A DNA stretch of 37,039 nucleotides, from assembly GCA_003563985.1 (NCBI GenBank), contig PWSR01000120.1:1-37039 (forward strand), written 5' to 3'. This document shows positions 7,453-16,124 of this stretch, in pieces. A program made the position numbers and the translations under genes. The notes under the pieces are model-generated. The model saw only the letters and a program-made list of their open reading frames with translations. It did no database searches and was not told the DNA's origin. The DNA is from Clostridia bacterium (GTDB lineage: Bacteria; Bacillota; Sulfobacillia; SLMV01). Numbering within the stretch: the first letter of the stretch is position 1; every line of letters starts with the position of its first letter.

Positions 7453-8100
7453 TTGGAACGCTGCCCGCTGTGCCGAGCCGACAACCGGGACACGTTGCAC
7501 GCATCCTCCCCCTCCGGGGGCGGTTACCTCCACTGCAACACCTGCGATTTGATCTACGTGACATTCGACGGAATCCTCTCCCCCGCCGAAGAACAATCTC
7601 GTTACCTAACCCACGACAACACCCACGAGAACGCGGGGTACGTCGATATGCTGACCCGGTTTATCGAGCGAACCGTGACACCTCATATCTCCACCGGAAA
7701 GGCCCTGGAGTTTGGATGCGGTCCCGGCCCGGTTCTGGCGGACCTCCTCGAAGCCCGTGGGTTCTCCGTCTCCCTGTACGATCCCTATTTCGCACCCGAT
7801 CCCGGCCCGCTGGATTGCACCTATGATATCGTCACCTCCACCGAGGTTCTCGAACACGTGACGGACGCACGATCTCTATGGGATCGGCTACGTCAGCTCG
7901 TGAAGCCGGGCGGCTACCTGGCCATCACCACGCGATTCCATCCGGGTCCCGACGCGTTCGCCGAGTGGTGGTATCGCCGGGACCCCACGCATATCCGCTT
8001 TTACTCCCGCAATACGATCCGGTGGGCCGCCGCCGAATACGACTGGGATCTCCTGTTATTGGACGACCGAGACACGGCAACCCTCCGGCGTCCACGGTGA
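7453..8100 (+). CDS. SAM-dependent methyltransferase with N-terminal zinc ribbon
   Basis: 215-aa cytoplasmic protein. Residues 1-35 form a small zinc ribbon (C4-x2-C7 and C28-x2-C31). Residues from about 75 are a class I methyltransferase (Methyltransf_23-like) with the SAM-binding glycine motif LEFGCGPGP, then the STEVLEHV motif and LVKPGGYLAITT. The end (RRDPTHIRFYSRNTIRW) is typical of this group of uncharacterised methyltransferases. Target unknown. TTG at 7453 is the first possible start after an in-frame TGA at 7438; a modest GAGGG lies upstream. It stands alone between the osmolyte operon and the ribbon-helix-helix gene. Confidence 0.82.
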   Translation: MERCPLCRADNRDTLHASSPSGGGYLHCNTCDLIYVTFDGILSPAEEQSRYLTHDNTHENAGYVDMLTRFIERTVTPHISTGKALEFGCGPGPVLADLLEARGFSVSLYDPYFAPDPGPLDCTYDIVTSTEVLEHVTDARSLWDRLRQLVKPGGYLAITTRFHPGPDAFAEWWYRRDPTHIRFYSRNTIRWAAAEYDWDLLLLDDRDTATLRRPR

Positions 8101-8209
8101 ACGGGAACGCCGGCGCGAACCCCACGACCCCAGCGGGGCTGCAACACGGACCGCCCATCTTTCTATGCCGACCAGGGGCGCGACCAGTGCGAATGTTGCA
8201 CCCCCCTTT

Positions 8210-8238
8210 TTGACACCATGCTGTCGCTATGCTATGAT
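8210..8238 (+). promoter_or_regulatory. Near-consensus sigma-70/SigA promoter
   Basis: TTGACA at 8210-8215, a 17-base spacer and TATGAT at 8233-8238. Transcription should begin near 8245, leaving a leader of about 17 bases with AGGGAGG (8247-8253) before the ATG at 8262. This is one of the best promoters in the window and implies strong, possibly constitutive expression of the small gene downstream. Confidence 0.85.
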
Positions 8239-8261
8239 GCTTTTGCAGGGAGGTTAGGTGC

Positions 8262-8627
8262 ATGAAACACCGACGCCTCGGACTCAGGATTCCAGCGGAC
8301 GTACACGATCACCTGCGCTGGGAGAGCTTTCGAACTCGGCGATCGATCAACAGCATCGTACTGGAAGCCATCGAGACCCGCTTGGGAGGCGATAACGTGT
8401 TACATCAGATATGGAAGCACATGGCCACCGGAAATCGCTACGCGGTTCAGCTTGAGGGTGACGACATCACCGGAGCCAAGGGACCGTTGATGGCGACGAA
8501 GGTACAGGACGACGACCTACCGCGCCTCGACTACACCGAGGACCCGGATCTCGTCGAGTGGATCAAGGCACACAAGCTGGACTTCCAGCAGCTCGAGGAC
8601 GCCAAGGAAGAGATGGAAGAAGAGTAA
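8262..8627 (+). CDS. Small protein with ribbon-helix-helix-like N-terminus
   Basis: 121-aa protein. Residues 1-42 (RLGLRIPADVHDHLRWESFR then TRRSINSIVLEAIETRLGG) fit the ribbon-helix-helix (Arc/CopG) pattern: a short strand, helix, SINSIV turn and second helix, a DNA-binding dimer fold. Residues 43-121 are not recognised; the tail is a highly acidic helix (EDAKEEMEEE). The ATG has AGGGAGG 8 bases upstream and a near-consensus promoter. It has its own promoter and terminator, so it is monocistronic. CopG-type proteins often act as antitoxins, but no toxin gene is adjacent, so a stand-alone regulator is more likely. Confidence 0.7.
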   Translation: MKHRRLGLRIPADVHDHLRWESFRTRRSINSIVLEAIETRLGGDNVLHQIWKHMATGNRYAVQLEGDDITGAKGPLMATKVQDDDLPRLDYTEDPDLVEWIKAHKLDFQQLEDAKEEMEEE

Positions 8628-8656
8628 GTAGCGAATCAATCGGATCTTCACTTTGC

Positions 8657-8682
8657 GGGCCCACCCCCACGGGGATGGGCCC
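8657..8682 (+). terminator. Stem-loop terminator after the RHH-like gene
   Basis: GGGCCCA (8657-8663) pairs with TGGGCCC (8676-8682); inner CCCC/GGGG extends the stem with one bulged A. It lies 30 bases after the stop codon and is followed by GTCTTCGCGTT, which is only moderately T-rich. Confidence 0.65.
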
Positions 8683-8774
8683 GTCTTCGCGTTACCCCGC
8701 AGCAACCGAGAGGGTATGCTTCCCGGACGGAGTACATCATAGGTAGACTGCTCGCCGGGAAGGATGATGCAACA

Positions 8775-10511
8775 GTGGCTTATGACACGATAATCCGGGG
8801 TGGCACGCTCCTCGATGGAACGGGCGGCCCCGGGGTCACCGGGGACATCGCGATCCAGGGGGATCGAATTGCCGCGGTCGGGGACCTCGAAGCGGCCACC
8901 GCCGCACGAGAGATCGACGCCGCGCGATCCGTCGTCACCCCCGGGCTGATCGATGCCCACACCCACGCCGACAAGACGATGATGCTTTACCCGGGCGCGG
9001 AGAATTACCGGGCCCAGGGCATCACCACCGTCGTGGGCGGCAACTGCGGTTCATCGCCAGCCCCCCTCACCGACTATTACCTGCAGGGCTATTGGGAATG
9101 GAACTGGTGGCACGATATCAATCCCCGGGCCTACTACGATGAAGTGGTGGCGGATCTCCCCCCCGTCATCGATGCCATGAAACGCCACGAGGGCCTGGAC
9201 CTGGACTGGCGGACCTTCGGAGAGTTCTTCGCCAGACTGGCCGAGAGAGAGCCCGGGGTGAACCTGGTCCCCCTGGTCGGACACAATGCGGTGCGGGGCG
9301 CGGTCATGGGTCGCGACTATCGTCGCGCTGCCGACGCCGAAGAAATCGAGCGGATGCGCACCCTGGTCCGGGATGCCATGCAAGACGGCGTCGTCGGGAT
9401 TTCCAACGGCTTGGACTACGCCCCGGGTGGATACGCCGATCGCCGAGAGATGGTAGCCCTGGTGAAAGAAGCGGCGAACCATGACGGCATCTTCACCAGC
9501 CACTGGCGCCGCACCGGCCTCCGCTACGGAATGGGCAACCCGGTATTGATCAAGGGCCTGCGAGAAGCGCTGGAGATCGCGCGCGAAGCCGGCGCTCCCC
9601 TCCTGCAAATATCCCACGTCCTAAATGGTTACTCCATCTTCCCCGAGAGCCCCGATGAACTCCTCCGGGAGGCCGCCCGGCTCACCTTGAACCTGCTGGA
9701 TGAGGCCATCGAAGACGGGTTGAACCTCTACTGGGATGTCATACCCAACACCAACGGGGGCACCCTCAGCGGCCGCTACCTGGCCGCAGGGCTCGCGCCC
9801 TGGCTGAAGATGTCCGGCAGCCTGGAACAGCTGGCCCGCAACCTGGCCGCCCCGGACTACCGGAAGGACGTCCGGGATTACCTCGAGGCGGGGAAATGGT
9901 ATCCCCTGAACCCGCTGGCAAACCCGGGCTGGGCCGCGGGCCTCGTGGTGGCCTCCCACCCCGACGAATCGCTAATCGACCGTTCTGTAGCAGATATCGC
10001 CGCCGCGCGGGGAACGGACTCCCTGGGCACCCTGTTCGACCTCATCGCGGAATACCCCGAGTCCCTGGGATACCCCGCCCCCGGATCGGAGACGGCCCAC
10101 CGCGTGTTCTTCGAACACCCGCGGACGATGGTGGCCCTGGATACCTTCTCCGTGGACGATACATACGAGGTGTACCGCCCACCCTACCTCAGGCCGCACC
10201 CCAACACCTACGGGGGCATGGTCCGATACTTCGAGCGCTTTGGCCGTCCCCTGCTCGGCATGGAAGAGGCCGTCCGCCGCGTAACGGGCCTGCCCGCCGA
10301 GGTATTCGGCCTCCGGGACCGCGGAATTCTACGGGAGGGGAAACGGGCCGATATCGCGGTCTGGAATCCCGACAACTACCGGGATCGCTCCAGCTACACC
10401 GAGCCCCGCCGGTATGCCGAGGGAGTAGAATACCTGTTCGTAAACGGTACGCTTACGCTGTCGGAAGGAAGACTGCTGCCCGAAACGGGTGGACGCATAT
10501 TGACGCGCTGA
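8775..10511 (+). CDS. N-acyl-D-amino-acid deacylase (D-aminoacylase family amidohydrolase)
   Basis: 578-aa cytoplasmic metal-dependent amidohydrolase that would release a D-amino acid from its N-acyl derivative. Features are the N-terminal composite beta-sandwich (IIRGGTLLDGTGGPG), the metal motif DAHTHAD (H62, H64), the family block GGNCGSSPAPL (C91, equivalent to the metal-bridging Cys of characterised D-aminoacylases), YAPGGYADRREM, TSHWRRTG and LLQISHVLN. The C-terminal end has VTGLPAEVFGLRDRGILREG and KRADIAVWNPDNY. Length is within the family range. The GTG at 8775 follows a GGAAGG-type site at about 10 bases. It converges with a D-amino-acid aminotransferase gene, which supports a role in D-amino acid use, although related enzymes can act on other N-acyl compounds. 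Confidence 0.85.
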   Translation: MAYDTIIRGGTLLDGTGGPGVTGDIAIQGDRIAAVGDLEAATAAREIDAARSVVTPGLIDAHTHADKTMMLYPGAENYRAQGITTVVGGNCGSSPAPLTDYYLQGYWEWNWWHDINPRAYYDEVVADLPPVIDAMKRHEGLDLDWRTFGEFFARLAEREPGVNLVPLVGHNAVRGAVMGRDYRRAADAEEIERMRTLVRDAMQDGVVGISNGLDYAPGGYADRREMVALVKEAANHDGIFTSHWRRTGLRYGMGNPVLIKGLREALEIAREAGAPLLQISHVLNGYSIFPESPDELLREAARLTLNLLDEAIEDGLNLYWDVIPNTNGGTLSGRYLAAGLAPWLKMSGSLEQLARNLAAPDYRKDVRDYLEAGKWYPLNPLANPGWAAGLVVASHPDESLIDRSVADIAAARGTDSLGTLFDLIAEYPESLGYPAPGSETAHRVFFEHPRTMVALDTFSVDDTYEVYRPPYLRPHPNTYGGMVRYFERFGRPLLGMEEAVRRVTGLPAEVFGLRDRGILREGKRADIAVWNPDNYRDRSSYTEPRRYAEGVEYLFVNGTLTLSEGRLLPETGGRILTR

Positions 10512-10517
10512 AGGGCA

Positions 10518-10551
10518 CGAGCCCCCGGGAGATGAATCTCCCGGGGGCTCG
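10518..10551. terminator. Bidirectional terminator between convergent genes
   Basis: CGAGCCCCCGGGAGA (10518-10532) pairs perfectly with TCTCCCGGGGGCTCG (10537-10551) around a TGAA loop. The 15-bp stem lies 6 bases after the deacylase stop and about 40 bases from the stop of the converging aminotransferase. There is no long T-run on either side, yet the stem is very stable and correctly placed for both genes. Confidence 0.75.
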
Positions 10552-10593
10552 ACTACCCTTTAGATCGTAGATACGCGACCGGACAACCTCCGT

Positions 10594-11451
10594 CTACCCC
10601 GTACCGGTCTCCCGTTGCACGATCTCCCGGAAGGCTCCCAGGAGATCCCGGGCCAGGGGGCCCGGCTCACCCGTACCGATCTCCGCATCGTCAACCCGCA
10701 CTACGGGGAGCACCTCGCAGTAGGTATTCGTAAAGAAGAGCTCCGAAGCGACCCGCAATTCTTCCCGCGTAAAGGCCTCTTCGCGCAGCGGCAGTTCCAG
10801 GTGTTCCGCCGCTTCCACCACGGCCGCCCGCGTCACCCCGGCCAGGATTCGCGGCCCCACCGGATGGGTTCGTATCACGCCATCGATTACCGCGAAGAGG
10901 TTACTCACGGTGCCCTCGGTCACGGTGCCATCGTCTTCCACGAAGACAGCGTCGTATCCACCCTTTTTCTGAACCCGGGTGGCGGCTAGGATATTGGGGA
11001 GCAGGGTGGTCGCCTTTACATCTCGCCTCCCCCAGCGGATGTCGGGTTCCGTGTACGCGGTGGCACCCTTCCGATACAGCCTCTTCGGGAGGCGATCGAA
11101 GGGTCTCACGGTACCGATGATCGTCGGTTCGATTTCGTCCGGCGCCGCGTGAATCCGAGGACAGGCGCCCCGGGTCACCTGCAGGTACACGAAGGCATCG
11201 GCCATTTGCGAACGGCCCGCCAACTCCTCGATCACCGTCGGAAGCCCCGAGAGTGCGTCCGGTGGAAGATCCACCACCTCGGCCCCGGCCCGCATGCGCT
11301 CCAGGTGCTCCCTCGCCCGAAACGGAACTCCGTCGTACAATCGAACGACTTCGTACAGACTATCGCCAAATTGCATCCCGCGATCCTCTACGGATACCTT
11401 GGCCGACTCGATCGGCAAGTACTCTCCATTCAGATACGCCAGCTCCGGCAT
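10594..11451 (-). CDS. dat: D-amino-acid aminotransferase (class IV PLP)
   Basis: 285-aa fold-type IV PLP enzyme that would interconvert D-alanine or other D-amino acids and 2-oxo acids. The pattern follows Bacillus D-amino-acid transaminase closely: K146 in WGRRDVKATTLLPN (Schiff-base lysine), E179 in VTEGTVSN, Y33 in FGDSLYEVV, and R99 and H101 in QVTRGACPRIHA, matching the residues that bind the substrate carboxylate. These features favour D-amino-acid over branched-chain transaminase. The ATG at 11451 was chosen because GGAGGGG stands 5 bases upstream; longer readings add unrelated sequence. It could supply D-alanine or D-glutamate for peptidoglycan or help catabolise D-amino acids freed by the neighbouring deacylase. 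Confidence 0.87.
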   Translation of the reverse strand: MPELAYLNGEYLPIESAKVSVEDRGMQFGDSLYEVVRLYDGVPFRAREHLERMRAGAEVVDLPPDALSGLPTVIEELAGRSQMADAFVYLQVTRGACPRIHAAPDEIEPTIIGTVRPFDRLPKRLYRKGATAYTEPDIRWGRRDVKATTLLPNILAATRVQKKGGYDAVFVEDDGTVTEGTVSNLFAVIDGVIRTHPVGPRILAGVTRAAVVEAAEHLELPLREEAFTREELRVASELFFTNTYCEVLPVVRVDDAEIGTGEPGPLARDLLGAFREIVQRETGTG

Positions 11452-11605
11452 ATCATCCCCTCCCTCTCCAGGACGCTCCTTGGTACTTGCTTCTCTCGAA
11501 GCGCCACCGGTCCCTGCTCGGAACCCGCTCCGAAACCGAGACTTGATTATTCCCGACGGAAGAGGGTAAACCCATAGGTAGACATTTATCGAGAGGAGTC
11601 TCGAC

Positions 11606-14086
11606 TTGGCAACGCAAAGCACGGAACAAAGGGAACGAAGGGAAGTTCGAGTCACGGGAATGACCTGCGCAGCCTGTGCCGCGGCGGTGGAGCGCGCCCT
11701 GGGCGCGCGCGAAGGCGTTTACGAAGCCTCGGTGAACCTGGCGACGAACTCCGCGAAGGTGGAATACGATCCCGATCGGATTTCCCCCCGGGAGATCGAC
11801 GAGGCCATTGAAGGGGCCGGGTACGGCGTCAGGACGCCCTCTGAGCGCGTCCAATTGGGAATCGGTGGTATGACGTGCGTAGCCTGTGCCCAATCCGTAG
11901 AGGCGACGTTGAACCGGGTGTCCGGCGTAGAATCGGCCTCGGTAAACGTATCCTCGGAACGCGCGCTCATCCGGTTCGACCCGTCCCGGGTCCAGTTGGA
12001 GGATCTCGTGGCGGCGGTGGAATCCACCGGATACACCGTTACCTCGCAGTCCTCTCGCCGGACGCGGGAGGACGACGAGGAGGAACGCCTGGCCGTCCAC
12101 AACCGGAACGTGATCGTGGCGTGGGCCCTGACCATACCCATCATCCTCTGGATGGTCCCCGAGATGATCTGGGGCATCATGTGGCCCACTCACTTGGTTC
12201 ACAATATCGGAGTGATCATCCTGGCGGTGGGCGTGGTATTCTACCCCGGTTGGACCACCCTGCGATCGGCACTCAATGCAATCCGGCACGGGACAGCCAA
12301 CATGGACGTATTGATCTTCCTCGGCACTACCATCTCCCTGGTCACGGGTCCCCTCAGCTTCGTAATCGGGATCGCCAACTACGCCGGGGTAGGCGGCATG
12401 ATCATGGCCTTCCACGTAACCGGTCGCGCCATCGAAGCCCGCGCCCGGGGGCGCGCCTCGCAGGCCATCAAGAAACTCCTGGAGTTGGAGGCGAAGACTG
12501 CTCGCGTGTTGGTTGACGGCGAGGAACGCGAGATCCCCATCGAGGAACTGTCCCCCGAGGACATCATGGTAGTCCGCCCCGGCGAGAAGATCCCCACCGA
12601 CGGCATCGTGGTATACGGCAGTACCTCGGTGGACCAGTCCATGGCCACCGGAGAATCGATGCCGGTCCGCCGTGACGAGGGCGAGGAAGTCATCGGAAGC
12701 ACCATGAACCTGGAGGGATACATCCGGGTCCGGGCCACCAAGGTGGGTGATGACACCTTCCTGTCGCAGGTCGTGCGCCTGGTCGAGGAGGCCCAGGGCA
12801 CTCGGGTTCCCATCCAGGCCCTGGCCGACAGGATCACGGCGGTCTTCGTCCCGGCGATCCTGGTCGTGGCCTCGCTGACCTTCCTGGCGTGGGTGCTCTT
12901 CCCGGAGCCCTTCCACGCGGCAGCCCGCTGGGGCGCGGGATTCCTCCCCTGGATCGACCCGACCCTGGATCGCTACACCCTGGCCCTTTCCGCCATGGTG
13001 GCAACCCTCGTAATCGCCTGCCCGTGCGCCCTGGGATTGGCCACCCCGACGGCATTGATGGTCGGATCGGGGAAGGGCGCCGAACACGGCATCCTCATCC
13101 GTCACGGCGAAGCCATCCAGACGATGCGCGAAGTGAAAGCCATCGTCTTCGACAAGACGGGTACCATAACCCGGGGAACCCCGGAGGTCACGGACGCGAT
13201 CCCGGTGGATGGAACCCCGGAGGATGAACTACTACGGGTGGCGGCCTCCGCCGAGGCCGGCTCGGAGCACCCCCTGGGGCAGGCCATCGTGCGCGAGGCC
13301 TCGCGTCGCCATCTGGAATACGAGGAAATCGAGGGGTTTGCCGCCGTCGTGGGTCGGGGCGTTAGGGCCCAGACCGAGACGGGGACTGTACTCGTGGGAA
13401 CGCCGGAACTCCTTCGGGAAAACGGTATCGATCGTATCGATACTCTGACCGAGCGGAAAGAAGCCCTGGAGGATATGGGGCGCACCGTGATGCTGGTCGC
13501 TTCCGCGGGACAACTACTGGGCATGATCGCGGTGGCCGATACACTCAAGGAAGACTCCGTCGCCGCCTTGGAAGAACTGGCTCGCCAAGGATTCCAGCTG
13601 GCGATGATCACCGGCGACAACCGGAGAACGGCCGAGGCCGTGGCGGCGGAGGTAGGCATCCACCGCGTACTGGCGGAAGTACTTCCCGACGGAAAGGTGG
13701 AAGCGCTGAAGCAACTGCAGGATGAATTCGGTAAGGTAGCCATGGTCGGCGACGGCATCAACGATGCCCCCGCCCTGGCCCAGGCCGACGTGGGGATCGC
13801 CATCGGGACGGGAACGGATATCGCCATCGAATCATCGGATATCACCCTCGTGGCCGGGGATCTGTCCTCCGTCGTGGCAGCGATCAACGTCAGTCGTGCC
13901 ACCTTCCGAAAGATCCGGCAAAACCTTTTCTGGGCCTCCATATACAACGTGGTGGCCATCCCCGTGGCCATCGCTGGACTCCTCCATCCGGTCATCGCCG
14001 AGGCGGCCATGGCCTTGAGTTCCGTGTCGGTGGTCACCAACGCAAACCTGCTCCACCGGGTCAAAATCGGGTTCAAGAGGAAATGA
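11606..14086 (+). CDS. copA: Copper-exporting P1B-type ATPase
   Basis: 826-aa inner-membrane ATPase that exports Cu(I). Two heavy-metal-associated domains lie at the N-terminus (GMTCAAC with C21/C24; GMTCVAC with C91/C94). Then come about eight membrane helices, the actuator motif TGES-type MATGESMPV (348-350), the ion-channel CPC motif (C472-P-C474) and the phosphorylation site D516 in FDKTGT. The HP motif SEHPLGQ, TGDNRRTAEAV and the hinge GDGINDAPALAQADVGIAIG follow. Length is usual for two-HMA CopA. The TTG at 11606 follows GAGAGGAG by about 8 bases. It is divergent from dat by about 150 bases and appears monocistronic; no copper regulator or chaperone is adjacent. A weak promoter-like pair (TTGATT 11543-11548, TAAACC 11567-11572) precedes it. 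Confidence 0.93.
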   Translation: MATQSTEQRERREVRVTGMTCAACAAAVERALGAREGVYEASVNLATNSAKVEYDPDRISPREIDEAIEGAGYGVRTPSERVQLGIGGMTCVACAQSVEATLNRVSGVESASVNVSSERALIRFDPSRVQLEDLVAAVESTGYTVTSQSSRRTREDDEEERLAVHNRNVIVAWALTIPIILWMVPEMIWGIMWPTHLVHNIGVIILAVGVVFYPGWTTLRSALNAIRHGTANMDVLIFLGTTISLVTGPLSFVIGIANYAGVGGMIMAFHVTGRAIEARARGRASQAIKKLLELEAKTARVLVDGEEREIPIEELSPEDIMVVRPGEKIPTDGIVVYGSTSVDQSMATGESMPVRRDEGEEVIGSTMNLEGYIRVRATKVGDDTFLSQVVRLVEEAQGTRVPIQALADRITAVFVPAILVVASLTFLAWVLFPEPFHAAARWGAGFLPWIDPTLDRYTLALSAMVATLVIACPCALGLATPTALMVGSGKGAEHGILIRHGEAIQTMREVKAIVFDKTGTITRGTPEVTDAIPVDGTPEDELLRVAASAEAGSEHPLGQAIVREASRRHLEYEEIEGFAAVVGRGVRAQTETGTVLVGTPELLRENGIDRIDTLTERKEALEDMGRTVMLVASAGQLLGMIAVADTLKEDSVAALEELARQGFQLAMITGDNRRTAEAVAAEVGIHRVLAEVLPDGKVEALKQLQDEFGKVAMVGDGINDAPALAQADVGIAIGTGTDIAIESSDITLVAGDLSSVVAAINVSRATFRKIRQNLFWASIYNVVAIPVAIAGLLHPVIAEAAMALSSVSVVTNANLLHRVKIGFKRK

Positions 14087-14096
14087 TGGCCAAACC

Positions 14097-14125
14097 CCGT
14101 CCGGGTTGCTAATCCGCCCGGACGG
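14097..14125. terminator. Stem-loop between convergent copA and MATE genes
   Basis: CCGTCCGGG (14097-14105) pairs with CCCGGACGG (14117-14125) around an 11-base loop. It begins 10 bases after the copA stop. The loop contains the MATE stop codon, and one arm lies in the last MATE codons. It is well placed to end copA transcripts, but without a T-run. Confidence 0.5.
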
Positions 14126-15527
14126 ACAGATTATTGTCCACCAGGCTCTGCTTCCAATCCCCTCGCCGGAACCAGGCGAGGGCCAGGGTACCTCCGATGA
14201 CGTTGCTGAAGAAGACCCCCCACCAGAGCCCGTCGGTGTGCAGCGCCGTCATCCCGGCCAACGTGTAGGCCAGGGGAATCCGCAGGCCCAGGAGTGCGAT
14301 GATAGAAAAGGCCATCGCCACGGCCGTCTTACCCGCACCCCGGAAGGCACCGTTCACCACGTTCATCACACCGATGAACCCGAAACTGAAGGCGGCCACC
14401 CGCAGGTAGGAGGCGGTGTTGGCCAGGGCCAGGACATCGGTGGCGGGCAAGAATATGCCGCCCACCGATTCCGCCGTTAGATAGATGACCGCCCCGAGCA
14501 GGGTCAAGACCGCCATCATGGAGCCGGCCCCGATCCACGTCGCCCGCTCCGCCCTTTGTGGCAACCCGGCCCCCAGATTCTGCCCCACCATCGCCGTCGT
14601 GGATTCGGCAAACCCCATGCTCGGCATGAACACCACAGAGATCACCCGGTTCCCGATTCCAAAGGCAGCCAACGCCGGCGTACCGTACGCCGCGACCACC
14701 GCGGTCATGGCCGTCATGCCGACGGCCCGGGAGGATTGCTCGATGGCGGCCGGCGCACCGATTGCCAATATCGTTCGTACCGTTTCCCAGCGCGGCCACA
14801 GGTCCTTGAACGTTGCCTTCAGCCCCAGCGTCCCGCGAAACAGGATGATCACCCCGAATATCGTGGCGAGCCCGCGGGAGAAGACCGTCGCCACGGCCGC
14901 CCCGGGGACACCCATGGCGGGGAATGGGCCCCAGCCGAAAATCAGGAAGGGATCCAACACGATGTTCAGGACGGTCGAAGCGATCATCAACCGCATCGGG
15001 CTCACCGTGTTTCCCGAACCCCGGATGAGTGCCTGGAAGACGAAGAAACCGAAAATGAAGGGTACACCAACGAACCATACCTTCAGGTAGGCGGCCGCAG
15101 CGGGGATGATAGCTGGATCGGGACCCAGGAGATGAACCACGGATTCCGAGAGGAAGAACCCCGCCACCGCGAGGACGATGGAGACGATACCGACGAAGCC
15201 GAAGGTCTGCGAAGCGATAAAATCCGCCGTGAGATTATTCCCCGCCCCCACATTCTGCGCCACCAGGGCAGTACCGGCGATGACCAGGCCCCCACCCAGC
15301 GAAATGAAGAGGAATACCACCGGGAATCCCAGTGAAATGGCCGCGACCGCCTCGGCACCCAACCGGCCCACCCAAAAAGTATCCGCCAGATTATAGATGG
15401 TCTGCAGAAAATTGCTCAGGACGATCGGCCACGCCAGCGTAAAGAGCGCCGCCGCGATGGGACCGCTGGTGAGGTCCAGCCGAACCTGGCCGGTCTTGGC
15501 CGGCGGAACCTTCAAAGGACGCGCCAC
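14109..15527 (-). CDS. MATE family multidrug efflux transporter
   Basis: 472-aa polytopic membrane protein of the MatE family (DinF/NorM-like), which expels cationic drugs or toxins using Na+ or H+. About twelve hydrophobic segments are visible, with family text in helix 1 (LFTLAWPIVLSNFLQTIYNL then ADTFWVGRLG), GMTAMTAVVAAYGTPALAAFG in the second half and FGFIGVMNVVNGAFRGAGKT. The GTG at 15527 was chosen because GGAGGGA lies about 8 bases upstream and it begins 1 base after the stop of the marR gene; longer readings would overlap marR. The marR-MATE pair is a two-gene operon, so expression is likely controlled by that repressor. Confidence 0.9.
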   Translation of the reverse strand: MARPLKVPPAKTGQVRLDLTSGPIAAALFTLAWPIVLSNFLQTIYNLADTFWVGRLGAEAVAAISLGFPVVFLFISLGGGLVIAGTALVAQNVGAGNNLTADFIASQTFGFVGIVSIVLAVAGFFLSESVVHLLGPDPAIIPAAAAYLKVWFVGVPFIFGFFVFQALIRGSGNTVSPMRLMIASTVLNIVLDPFLIFGWGPFPAMGVPGAAVATVFSRGLATIFGVIILFRGTLGLKATFKDLWPRWETVRTILAIGAPAAIEQSSRAVGMTAMTAVVAAYGTPALAAFGIGNRVISVVFMPSMGFAESTTAMVGQNLGAGLPQRAERATWIGAGSMMAVLTLLGAVIYLTAESVGGIFLPATDVLALANTASYLRVAAFSFGFIGVMNVVNGAFRGAGKTAVAMAFSIIALLGLRIPLAYTLAGMTALHTDGLWWGVFFSNVIGGTLALAWFRRGDWKQSLVDNNLSVRAD

Positions 15528-15528
15528 C

Positions 15529-15978
15529 TCAACTTCCCTCCGACGTGGACTGTTCTTCGAGGGAACGGCGAAGCTTTTCCAATATTCGCAACAGTTCCTC
15601 GAGGTCATCCTCGGTCAGGTGGCTGAACAATCGCCGCATCCGCTCGGTACGATCGGTTTCGATATCCTGCAAGGACCGGAGGCCGGCATCACTGATGGCA
15701 ACCCGCGTGACCCTTCGGTCCCTGGTATCCTTTTCCTTGGCAACGTATCCGCTCTCGTGCAGCGAGAGAACCACGTTGGAAATGGTCGTCTGATTGAGTT
15801 CCATCCGATCCGCCAGTCCCGAAATCGTATCCGGCCCCCCGTCCCGCAGCCGTCGCAAGAGGAAGAATTGCGGTCCGGAAATCTCTCGATCCCGGAAGCC
15901 GCGCCGGGCGTCGGCGAAATGCTTTCCAATCACGGATATCTGCTTATCCAAGGCCTTGATCAGGCATTCTTTATCCAA
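15529..15978 (-). CDS. MarR family transcriptional regulator
   Basis: 149-aa winged-helix regulator. The DNA-binding part lies at about 34-100 (ISGPQFFLLRRLRD, TISGLADRMELNQTTISNVV, LHESGYVAKEKDTRDRRV with the wing DTRDRR), flanked by long dimerisation helices. Such proteins usually repress a linked efflux gene and are released by a ligand or drug; the MATE gene starts 1 base downstream. TTG at 15978 is the only workable start; AGGAG lies 11 bases before it, a longer spacing than normal. An AT-rich dyad (ATATT 16010-16014, AATAT 16022-16026) in the divergent promoter region could be its operator, in which case it may also affect the peptidase gene. Confidence 0.87.
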   Translation of the reverse strand: MDKECLIKALDKQISVIGKHFADARRGFRDREISGPQFFLLRRLRDGGPDTISGLADRMELNQTTISNVVLSLHESGYVAKEKDTRDRRVTRVAISDAGLRSLQDIETDRTERMRRLFSHLTEDDLEELLRILEKLRRSLEEQSTSEGS

Positions 15979-16000
15979 GGGAGAAATTCGCTCCTAACAT

Positions 16001-16029
16001 TTGCGGGGAATATTTGTTGCCAATATAAA
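16001..16029 (+). promoter_or_regulatory. Candidate promoter of M42 peptidase, with possible MarR operator
   Basis: TTGCGG (16001-16006), 17 bases, TATAAA (16024-16029) on the plus strand. A short inverted repeat ATATT-N7-AATAT (16010-16026) lies between the two boxes, close to the marR start on the other strand. Positions suit autoregulation by MarR, but the repeat is short, so this is tentative. Confidence 0.35.
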
Positions 16030-16124
16030 GCATCGGTTCCGGTTGGGCAACCCCTTCGAAGGGTTTGTCCCGGCGAGGGAGAAGGGTTCCCGGGAGACGA
16101 AAACGACACGGAGGGATCGAATCC

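Noticed and set aside
5341-7564. Two long minus-strand frames of about 340 aa, with similar sequence to each other
   Set aside because: They are antisense to the two paralogous binding proteins; their similarity only mirrors the duplication.
11543-11572. CueR-type copper promoter before copA
   Set aside because: No 19-base spacer with the expected dyad is seen; only a weak promoter-like pair is present.
11453-13105. 550-aa open frame on the minus strand
   Set aside because: It lies opposite copA, has His/Gly/Arg-rich low-complexity text and no motif; a GC-rich shadow.
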